This document shows positions 1 to 6,162 of a stretch of 12,483 nt of DNA, piece after piece. The DNA is from an uncultured Lachnospiraceae bacterium (GTDB lineage: Bacteria > Bacillota > Clostridia > Lachnospirales > Lachnospiraceae), in the NCBI GenBank assembly GCA_902767065.1, contig CACXFW010000252.1:1-12483 (forward strand), written 5' to 3'. Within the stretch, counting starts at the first letter, position 1. Every line of letters begins with the position of its first letter. Both the position numbers and the translations under genes were made by a program. The notes under the pieces are model-generated. The model worked only from the letters and a program-made list of their open reading frames with translations, made no database searches and was not told the DNA's origin.

Positions 1-112
1 GCGGTCAGAGGTGCTTCGCACCTTGCCCGCCCCATGAATTCTCAAAAATCGTCCGGTGAGTAAACTCCCCGTCCTGATTTTGTGAGAGTTCATGGGGTGC
101 TGAATAGTTACC
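1..112 (-). repeat. Structured intergenic element, partial copy cut by the window start
   Basis: Read on the minus strand, the element begins with GGTAACTATTCAGC (plus 99-112). A long hairpin follows, whose arms lie at plus 30-50 and 76-97 (CCCCATGAA... and ...TTCATGGGG, with a few mismatches). Then come GCGGGCAAGG and a small hairpin GGTGC-GAA-GCACC (plus 9-21), and the window edge cuts the rest. The same order (TACTATTCA box, long hairpin, GCGG-CAAGG-like linker, TGCGAAGCA hairpin) is seen at 9323-9417 on the plus strand. Arm sequences differ but pairing is kept, so this looks like a second, inverted copy of one family. Whether it acts as RNA or is a small non-autonomous mobile repeat cannot be decided here. 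Confidence 0.55.
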
Positions 113-118
113 AAAATA

Positions 119-180
119 GAACATTTCCCTGCGGGGATGACAGAAGCAAAGAACACTTCCCGGTGGGGATGACAGAAGCA
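119..180. repeat. Two 30-bp imperfect direct repeats upstream of the exported-protein gene
   Basis: Two units, 119-148 and 151-180, match at 27 of 30 positions by eye and are separated by two bases, giving a 32-bp period. Both end in GGGGATGACAGAAGCA, and each contains a small CCC-N3-GGG inverted repeat. The second unit ends 22 bp before the Shine-Dalgarno of the gene starting at 216. The pair could be operator sites, 5'-UTR hairpins, or part of the adjacent repeat at 1-112. No function is recognised. Confidence 0.6.
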
Positions 181-215
181 TCAGATTATATGGAATGAAG
201 AGAGGAGACAGGATT

Positions 216-1160
216 ATGAGGAAGAAAATTCTTTTTACAGCAGCAATTGCTTTTGCAATGACAGCGGCAGCTTCCTTTGGCGCGATGGCGGATGAGACAG
301 AAGCACCGGATGCGATGGAACCATGGGGGCTGGTATTTGAGGTTCCGGCGGAATATCAGGATCTTGTAACCGTCCAGACAGAGGACCTTGAGCCGGGTGA
401 GATTCTCCGCGTATCGGAAACGGCTTCCCTGGAGGCGGCTGAGGATCTGGGCAAAGAAGGGGAAGGAATCGGCTGGCTTTTCAGCATTTCCCATATTTCG
501 CAGCAGGATCTGGGAGAGATGCGTTGTGACGAGATGTCCGGCCATGATGTGTTTGCCGTGGGCGATGACGGCGTGACCTATCTGTTCGATCATCCGACGG
601 ATGTTCGGCTGCTCCGGGATTCCGATGAGGAGATGGAGGAAGCCATGGACCAGTGGGAAGAGCTGAACAACTGGGTGTTTGAGGATGTGCGCATGGCAAT
701 TCTGGCGGCCAATCCTCAGCTGGAGCTGAAGACTTACAGCAACACGGATCTGGACAGATACCTCGCGCGTGCGCGGTTTGCCCGCGAGCAGTATGCGATT
801 CGCTCCCTGCTTACAGGGGAGCCGTCTGAAACGATCTATCAGGGAGATTCTGACGCGCTGGAAGCTTTGTCCGAGGATGTCTTCTATGATGAGGTCACAG
901 ATCTGTCCGAAGAAGAGGAACCGGACGGGCAGTATATCGTCATGGCTTTTGACGATGACAATGTCGAGTTCCATTTCTTCCTGGGCGATGGAATGGAGAA
1001 CTATATCCGTGAAGTCAGAACCCTGGAGGACGGAGAAACGATTGAGACCCTGTACATGGCGAATTTCAAGGATCCCGATCAGACATCAACCGGAATCATG
1101 AAGGCATGGGTCGAGGAAGAGATGCTGGATGAGGATGCCTTGAATGAGACGGAGGAATGA
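216..1160 (+). CDS. Acidic exported protein of unknown function
   Basis: The product has 314 residues. I chose ATG 216, not the in-frame ATG at 195, because GAGGAG (202-207) sits eight bases before it and the protein then begins with a classic signal peptide. That peptide has a basic MRKK start, a hydrophobic Ala/Phe-rich core, and likely signal peptidase I cleavage after Ala25 (AMA before DETEA). There is no lipobox cysteine, so it is secreted or loosely wall-bound, not a lipoprotein. The mature part is strongly rich in Glu and Asp, ends in an acidic tail, and shows only one cysteine and no further membrane segment. I recognise no family or catalytic motif. It appears to be a single-gene unit, with repeats upstream and a strong terminator just downstream. 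Hypothetical protein, but almost certainly a real gene. Confidence 0.85.
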   Translation: MRKKILFTAAIAFAMTAAASFGAMADETEAPDAMEPWGLVFEVPAEYQDLVTVQTEDLEPGEILRVSETASLEAAEDLGKEGEGIGWLFSISHISQQDLGEMRCDEMSGHDVFAVGDDGVTYLFDHPTDVRLLRDSDEEMEEAMDQWEELNNWVFEDVRMAILAANPQLELKTYSNTDLDRYLARARFAREQYAIRSLLTGEPSETIYQGDSDALEALSEDVFYDEVTDLSEEEEPDGQYIVMAFDDDNVEFHFFLGDGMENYIREVRTLEDGETIETLYMANFKDPDQTSTGIMKAWVEEEMLDEDALNETEE

Positions 1161-1177
1161 CGAGACGGAGGAATGAC
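1146..1177. repeat. 16-bp perfect tandem duplication across a stop codon
   Basis: GAGACGGAGGAATGAC occurs at 1146-1161 and again directly at 1162-1177. The first copy contains the TGA stop of the exported-protein gene (1158-1160). The second copy lies in the 3' UTR, and a degenerate GAAACGGACG follows it. It looks like a slippage duplication, or a decayed Glu-rich coding tail shortened by a stop. Confidence 0.8.
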
Positions 1178-1196
1178 GAAACGGACGTCTGAGAAA

Positions 1197-1236
1197 CGGG
1201 CACATTGGTTCTGAAGAATCAATGTGTCCGTTTTTT
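1197..1236 (+). terminator. Rho-independent terminator of the exported-protein gene
   Basis: A 15-bp stem is formed by 1197-1211 and 1216-1230 around loop TGAA, fully paired if two G-U pairs are allowed. It is followed at once by TTTTTT (1231-1236). It lies 36 bp after the stop codon of the upstream gene. Confidence 0.93.
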
Positions 1237-1241
1237 GGTTT

Positions 1242-1258
1242 GCGCGCCATGGGCGCGC
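1242..1258. other. Perfect GC hairpin in the 1237-1601 intergenic region
   Basis: GCGCGCC, loop ATG, GGCGCGC forms a perfect 7-bp stem just after the terminator, without a T-tract. It may be a transcript-end stabiliser or chance. Apart from this hairpin, the possible promoter near 1380 and the leader at 1459-1601, I see nothing recognisable in 1237-1601. Confidence 0.4.
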
Positions 1259-1377
1259 TCAGATTGTTACGATTCCAGGCCCCTCCCAGACATTCAAAAA
1301 TCCTGCCGTACACGGCTCTGCTGCTGCTTCCGCAGCTTATCGCCTTGAATGAGAAAAATGTAAAATGAAAATTTGCA

Positions 1378-1383
1378 TATAAT
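1378..1383 (+). promoter_or_regulatory. Possible -10 box for the ABC exporter series
   Basis: A consensus TATAAT lies in an AT-rich stretch (about 1350-1435) in an otherwise GC-richer region, about 220 bp before the first ABC gene. No good -35 hexamer is seen at 16-18 bp: TTGAAT at 1345-1350 is too far. The promoter is plausible, but its start point is unproven. It would give a long untranslated leader. Confidence 0.35.
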
Positions 1384-1458
1384 CAGTGTCGGATCGTTGC
1401 CTGAGATATCAATTGATGTTAAAAATAAAAAACAGGATTAAACAAGGGCTCCAGCGGA

Positions 1459-1605
1459 ATGACCCTCTGGTTCCTGTTGGCTCAGGGCAGGGCGGGAGCG
1501 GCCATGAAAGCTCGCTCCTTTAAACGTCTGCGCGGGTGGCTGAGCCGGATGAGGTTACTGTTGTTTTTTTGCATATCTGAGAACTGGAAGGAAGAAAGCA
1601 TATGA
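1459..1605 (+). CDS. Possible leader ORF overlapping the first ABC gene
   Basis: An ATG at 1459 opens a frame of 48 codons that ends at TGA 1603-1605, overlapping the ATG of the ABC gene at 1602 as ATGA. An internal ATG at 1504 would give 33 residues. The peptide is rich in Arg, Leu and Phe, with three Trp codons, and encodes a Leu/Phe-rich stretch over the T-run at 1562-1569. Shine-Dalgarno matches are weak for both starts, which argues against it. The arrangement recalls the BmrB leader peptide ahead of the B. subtilis bmrCD heterodimeric exporter genes. No similarity to BmrB itself is claimed. Confidence 0.22.
   Translation: MTLWFLLAQGRAGAAMKARSFKRLRGWLSRMRLLLFFCISENWKEESI
1477..1548 (+). 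promoter_or_regulatory. Potential long leader hairpin before the ABC exporter
   Basis: TTGGCTCAG (1477-1485) can pair with CTGAGCCGG (1540-1548), GCAG (1487-1490) with CTGC (1528-1531), and GGAGCG (1495-1500) with CGCTCC (1513-1518). A T-run follows only at 1562-1569, some 14 bases beyond the stem, so this is not a standard terminator. It may be a regulatory leader fold or chance in GC-rich sequence. Confidence 0.3.
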
Positions 1606-3347
1606 TTGCAATTTTCTCGAGGATTAAGATGAACCGTAAACAGATTGTATCTGTGGTTCTGTTTACAATGTTCGCGACGATTGCGCAGATGATGATTCCG
1701 ATGCTGATCAGCATCATGATCAATGACGGGGTAAGCGATAATAAGGTGAGCCTTATCATAATTCTGGGAATTATCATGATCGCTCTTGCGGTATTTGCCT
1801 GCGTGATGAATTCCATCGCTGCCGGCATATCGGCATCGATTACGACATCGTTCTGCGCGGAACTCAGAAAGGAAATATTCCACAAGGTGGAGAGCTTTTC
1901 CGGTGCCGACATCGACAGGTTCGGAACTGCTTCCCTGATCACCCGTAATACAACGGACGTGACACAGATCCAGACGTTTCTGGCGATGGCTCTCAGAATG
2001 GGCCTGCTGGCGCCGATGATGACAGCGGTGGGACTTGTTCTTTGCGTATTAACCGCCGGCAAGGTTTCGGTCGTTCTGGTCATTTCGATCCCGCTCCTGA
2101 TCCTGGGGATCGCGGTGCTTACCATCTCGGCCAGCCGTTATTCGGTCAGGCTGCGCACCAAGATTGATGAGATCAACCAGCTTTTCCTGGAAGCGCTGGA
2201 GGGCGTGCGCGTGATCAGAGCCTTCAACAGGCAGGAGCATGAGATCGGGCGTTTCAGGAAGACCAATTCAGATACAGCTGATATTTCCCGGAGATCGATC
2301 ACGATGTCAAGCGCGGTGATGCCCATCGTACAGACCCTGTTTGGCATCACTTCGATCGGAGCCATGATGGTGGGAACATTCCTGGTCGTGCACGATCAGA
2401 TCGAGGTCGGTACCCTGGTGTCGGCGACCCAGTATATCAGCCTTATCCTGGTGGGGATTATTCTTCTGTCCGTTGTGATCAGCATGTATCCGGACACTTA
2501 TGCCTGTATGAAGCGCATCGGCGAGGTTCTGGAAACCGAGCCTTCGATTGCGGACAGCACGAAGGAACAGCCGGCCGGAACCTGCCGGGGAACGGTGGAA
2601 TACCGCAATGTGACCTTTTCCTATCCGGGCGCGGATCAGCCCGTCATCCGGGGAATCAGCTTTGTGTCAAAGCCCGGAGAGACAACGGCGATCATCGGCA
2701 GGACGGGCTGCGGCAAGTCCAGCATCGTAAAGCTGATCCCCAGGCTCTATGACACGACATTCGGGGAGGTCCTGGTGGACGGCGTCAATGTCAGGGATTA
2801 TAAGCTGGAGGATCTGAGGAACCGGATCGGCTATGTACCGCAGAAGAATGTTCTGTTCTCCGGAGATATCGCCGGCAATATGAACTACGGCAACGAACAG
2901 GGATGCGAGGAGGACTGGAAGGAAGCGCTCCGCATCGCCTGCGCAGGGGAATTCGTGGAGAAGAAGGAAGGCGTGTATCATGCCGAGGTCTCTCAGGGAG
3001 GAACCAACTTCTCAGGAGGACAGAGACAGCGTCTGGCAATCGCAAGGGCAGTGATGAAAAAACCGGAGATCTATCTCTTTGATGACAGCTTTTCCGCTCT
3101 GGACATGAAGACGGACAGGCAGCTTCGGAGCAACCTGAAGGAGAGCATGGGAGATTCCACCATGATCGTGGTTGCACAGAGAGTGAATACGATCATGGAC
3201 GCGACCCGGATCCTGGTGCTGGACAATGGCGAGGTTGTGGGACAGGGGACCCACAAGGAGCTTCTGAAGTCCTGCCAGCTCTACCGCGAGATTGCCGAGA
3301 TTCAGTTGGGAAAGGAGGAAGTGAAGAATGAACTCGAAAGTGCTTAA
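1602..3347 (+). CDS. ABC exporter half-transporter (TMD-NBD), degenerate-site subunit
   Basis: A 581-residue half-transporter of the multidrug/lipid exporter type. Six membrane segments lie at about residues 15-38, 50-75, 127-150, 155-177, 239-263 and 277-296, and EGVRVIRAFNRQE at 200-212 is the typical coupling-helix region. The ATPase domain has Walker A GRTGCGKS (366-373) and signature FSGGQ (470-474). Walker B is FDDS, so Asp495 replaces the catalytic Glu, and Gln526 replaces the switch His. These losses are typical of the subunit that supplies the non-hydrolysing site in heterodimeric exporters such as BmrCD, LmrCD and TM287/288. ATG 1602 has AAGGAAG seven bases upstream. The 3' end overlaps the next gene by 20 bp, so the two halves are surely made together. 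Substrate unknown. Confidence 0.93.
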   Translation: MIAIFSRIKMNRKQIVSVVLFTMFATIAQMMIPMLISIMINDGVSDNKVSLIIILGIIMIALAVFACVMNSIAAGISASITTSFCAELRKEIFHKVESFSGADIDRFGTASLITRNTTDVTQIQTFLAMALRMGLLAPMMTAVGLVLCVLTAGKVSVVLVISIPLLILGIAVLTISASRYSVRLRTKIDEINQLFLEALEGVRVIRAFNRQEHEIGRFRKTNSDTADISRRSITMSSAVMPIVQTLFGITSIGAMMVGTFLVVHDQIEVGTLVSATQYISLILVGIILLSVVISMYPDTYACMKRIGEVLETEPSIADSTKEQPAGTCRGTVEYRNVTFSYPGADQPVIRGISFVSKPGETTAIIGRTGCGKSSIVKLIPRLYDTTFGEVLVDGVNVRDYKLEDLRNRIGYVPQKNVLFSGDIAGNMNYGNEQGCEEDWKEALRIACAGEFVEKKEGVYHAEVSQGGTNFSGGQRQRLAIARAVMKKPEIYLFDDSFSALDMKTDRQLRSNLKESMGDSTMIVVAQRVNTIMDATRILVLDNGEVVGQGTHKELLKSCQLYREIAEIQLGKEEVKNELESA

Positions 3348-5145
3348 ACGCCTGCTTTCCTATTTTGGGAAATATAAAGGGAAACTCTCTTTTGCCATCG
3401 CGGCCGCGCTGATCGGAACCACGTTTACGATTCTCGCGCCGAAGCTCCTCGGAGGGATTACCACGATCCTGTATGCCGGGTTTTCGGACGGGCGATGGAC
3501 GGTTCAGAAGCTTTCCGACGGTACAGCCGATCCTGACAGCGTCTGGAAATGGGTCTCGGGGGTGCCGGTCGGGAAGATCGGAACGATCGTTTTTATCATG
3601 ATCGTGTTGACTGTCATGTATGGTCTGTCGCTCCTGTTCTTAAGCATCGCCAATAAGCTGCTGGCAATGCTCGCTTCGAGCGTTGTGAAGGATCTTCGTT
3701 TCGAGATTGATAAGAAGATGCACCGGATGAAACTGGATTACTATGATTCCCATACCAACGGTGAGGTTCTGTCCGTTATCACGAACGATGTGGAAGCCGT
3801 CAATACGCTGCTCGGAAAGAATACTTATTCTGTGATCACGCAGTCCATCTTAATGATCGGAGTGCTGATCATGCTTATCACCATCAATGCCTGGCTGGCT
3901 CTTATTGCCGTGCTGATGATCCCGGCAACGATCCTTCTTTCCGGACATGTCCGGAAGAAGAGCGGCAGGTTCTTTTTCAACCAGCAGAATCTTCTGGGGA
4001 AGGTGAACGGCTATGTGGAAGAGACCTATAACGGACAGGCGGTTGTTACGTCTTTCAATTATCAAGGCAGGGCAAAGGAGCGTTTTGATGAGTTGAATGA
4101 AGCCCTGAGAGGGACTGCGAGGGAAGCGGAGCGCTATGCAGGCGTGGTCATGCCGCTGACGCAGATGGTCATCTACATCGGCTACGGGGTGTCAGCCATC
4201 ATTGGGTGTGTCTTTGCACTGAAGGGATATATGACGGTCGGTAATGTGCAGTCCGCGCTGCAGTATATCAATTTCTTCCAGCAACCCTTTACCACCATTG
4301 CGCAGATGTCAGGACAGCTTTCCTCCGCCCTGGCGTCGGGAGAGAGAATCTTCGCGTTTCTTGACGCGGAAGAGGAAGTCCCGGATCCCGTGAAGGGGAA
4401 GGTTCCGGAAGTATGCGATGGTTCTGTCGAGTTTAAGCATGTTCAGTTCGGATATACGCCGGATCATCTGCTGATGAAAGATGTCAGTGTCCAGGTGGAG
4501 CCCGGAATGAAGTTCGCCATCGTCGGACCGACCGGCGCGGGCAAGACCACCCTGGTCAACCTGCTGATGCGTTTCTATGAGATCAACGGCGGTGAGATCT
4601 GGGTAGACGGGGTCAACACAAAGGAAATGACGCGGCATGAGCTGCGCACGCACTTTGGGATGGTGCTGCAGGATACCTGGCTCTTTGAGGGAACGATCCG
4701 TGACAACCTGAAATATGGAGCAGACCATGAGGTGTCTGAGGAAGAGATGATCGAAGCGGCGAAGAGCGTCTGCGCGGACAGCTTTATCCGCACGATGCCG
4801 GGCGGATACGATATGATGCTCTCGAAGGGCGCCGAGAACATCTCCCAGGGTCAGAGACAGCTTCTTACGATCGCCCGTGCGATCATTGCGAATCCTGAGA
4901 TCATGATCCTGGACGAGGCGACGAGCAACGTCGATGCCCATACCGAACAGATGATCCAGGATGCTATGGCCACGCTGCTGAAGGGACGTACCAGCTTCGT
5001 CATTGCGCACCGTCTCTCCACGATCCGGGATGCCAGCGCGATCCTGTATATGGAGAACGGCGATATCAAGGAAGTGGGAGACCACGATACCCTGATGGCG
5101 CTGAACGGAAAGTACGCGGCGCTCTACAACAGCCAGTTTGCCTGA
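3328..5145 (+). CDS. ABC exporter half-transporter (TMD-NBD), catalytic partner subunit
   Basis: A 605-residue second half of the exporter. A longer external loop between the first two membrane segments (about residues 42-85, with SDGTADPDSVWKW) is common in this partner type. The ATPase domain has Walker A GPTGAGKT (400-407), a variant signature ISQGQ (505-509), intact Walker B ILDEATS with Glu530, and switch His561. Pairing this variant signature with the degenerate Walker motifs of the upstream gene gives one impaired ATP site. Pairing the upstream FSGGQ with the motifs here gives one consensus site. ATG 3328 has AAGGAGG nine bases upstream, inside the end of the first gene. No terminator follows. 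A 171-bp gap with a structured leader separates it from the next gene. Confidence 0.94.
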   Translation: MNSKVLKRLLSYFGKYKGKLSFAIAAALIGTTFTILAPKLLGGITTILYAGFSDGRWTVQKLSDGTADPDSVWKWVSGVPVGKIGTIVFIMIVLTVMYGLSLLFLSIANKLLAMLASSVVKDLRFEIDKKMHRMKLDYYDSHTNGEVLSVITNDVEAVNTLLGKNTYSVITQSILMIGVLIMLITINAWLALIAVLMIPATILLSGHVRKKSGRFFFNQQNLLGKVNGYVEETYNGQAVVTSFNYQGRAKERFDELNEALRGTAREAERYAGVVMPLTQMVIYIGYGVSAIIGCVFALKGYMTVGNVQSALQYINFFQQPFTTIAQMSGQLSSALASGERIFAFLDAEEEVPDPVKGKVPEVCDGSVEFKHVQFGYTPDHLLMKDVSVQVEPGMKFAIVGPTGAGKTTLVNLLMRFYEINGGEIWVDGVNTKEMTRHELRTHFGMVLQDTWLFEGTIRDNLKYGADHEVSEEEMIEAAKSVCADSFIRTMPGGYDMMLSKGAENISQGQRQLLTIARAIIANPEIMILDEATSNVDAHTEQMIQDAMATLLKGRTSFVIAHRLSTIRDASAILYMENGDIKEVGDHDTLMALNGKYAALYNSQFA

Positions 5146-5200
5146 GACGAAACGACGGTCTGCGGCCGGGAACGGGGCGGATCATGATGTGCAGATAAGG

Positions 5201-5316
5201 AGCCGGATCCTGTTCGAAAGCATGAGTCCGAAGGATGGAGCAGGTTCGATGACAGGATCGGCATCCGGACGGGGATTGTCAGCCATAAACCATCGTTTAC
5301 AGAGGAGGGAGGAAAC
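5201..5316 (+). promoter_or_regulatory. Structured 5' leader, copy A (shared with icd)
   Basis: This leader of the gene at 5317 is homologous to 9561-9678. GATCCTGT (5206-5213) pairs with ACAGGATC (5252-5259). The helix continues with TCGAA (5214-5218) and TTCGA (5245-5249) past a two-base bulge, and with GCC (5202-5204) and GGC (5260-5262). An inner hairpin GTCC-GAA-GGAT lies at 5226-5236. A second hairpin, ATCC/GGAT, lies at 5263-5276. An ATAAA stretch and the Shine-Dalgarno follow. The start codon lies 116 bases after the first base of the element. Element type not recognised. It may be a cis-regulatory RNA or a dispersed repeat that carried a ribosome binding site. Confidence 0.55.
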
Positions 5317-6150
5317 ATGAAAATCGGCGGGTATATCAAAAAACTGGTGGGCCGATACAAGAATAACAAGAATAAAAAGGTGTATGTACTCTATGTGATC
5401 CTGCATGTACTGGTGATCCTGACGGCGGTTCGCTGCCTGCTGACACAGAACTATGAGAATCTCGCGTTATGTATTCTTACGATGATTCTCTTCCTTTTGC
5501 CGGCTTTTGTGGAAGACAGGTTTCACATTTCGATCCCGCCGCTCTTTCAGGTGATCATCTTCTTCTTCATCTTCGCGGCGGAGATTCTCGGGGAGGTCAA
5601 CCACTATTATGTGATGATTCCGGGATGGGATACCATCCTGCATACGATGAATGGATTTCTCTGCGCGGCGATTGGGTTTTCGCTGGTCTATCTGCTGAAC
5701 AGGGGCAGCAGCAACGTCAGCCTGTCCCCCTTCTATCTGACACTCGTTGCGTTCTGCTTCTCCATGACGATCGGCGTCGTATGGGAATTCTTTGAATTCG
5801 GCATGGATCAGTTCTTCTATCTGGATATGCAGAAGGACTTTACGGTGACAGCGTTTGGCTCCGTATCCCTTGATCCTCAGAAGGCACAGAACGTCATCAA
5901 GCTGAAGGATATCGTCGAAACAACGATTAAGACTGCATCCGGAGAGGTTACGAAGATCGAGGGCGGATATCTGGACATCGGGATCATCGATTCCATGAAG
6001 GACCTGCTGGTGAATCTGGTCGGCGCGGTTGTATTTTCCATCATTGGCTATATTACCCTCAAGAGAAATTCGCCGGGGGCGAACAAGGTAGCAGAGGGCT
6101 TTATGATCAAACCGGAGAATATCGATGAAAACAAAGAATCACAGACGTGA
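5317..6150 (+). CDS. Polytopic membrane protein, YjdF/DUF2238-like
   Basis: A 277-residue membrane protein with hydrophobic segments at about 22-41, 47-64, 73-93, 105-127, 137-156 and 227-247. Polar residues lie at membrane edges in a pattern I associate with the YjdF (DUF2238) family: WDTILHTMNG (Asp105, His109), VWEFFEF (Glu157, Glu160) and DIGIIDSMKDLLVNLVGA (Asp220, Asp225, Asp229). The conserved Asp/His/Glu set suggests a metal- or proton-linked site, but the function of the family is not established. A soluble segment (about 170-220) separates the last two helices, and the tail is hydrophilic. ATG 5317 follows GGAGGGAGG. The stop lies 12 bp before the cardiolipin synthase start, so the two share a transcript. 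Family assignment is from motif memory only. Confidence 0.75.
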   Translation: MKIGGYIKKLVGRYKNNKNKKVYVLYVILHVLVILTAVRCLLTQNYENLALCILTMILFLLPAFVEDRFHISIPPLFQVIIFFFIFAAEILGEVNHYYVMIPGWDTILHTMNGFLCAAIGFSLVYLLNRGSSNVSLSPFYLTLVAFCFSMTIGVVWEFFEFGMDQFFYLDMQKDFTVTAFGSVSLDPQKAQNVIKLKDIVETTIKTASGEVTKIEGGYLDIGIIDSMKDLLVNLVGAVVFSIIGYITLKRNSPGANKVAEGFMIKPENIDENKESQT

Positions 6151-6162
6151 GGAGGGAATGAA

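Noticed and set aside
195..215. ATG 195 as the start of the exported protein.
   Set aside because: No ribosome site precedes it, and it would put seven extra residues before a standard signal peptide. ATG 216 has GAGGAG at the right distance.
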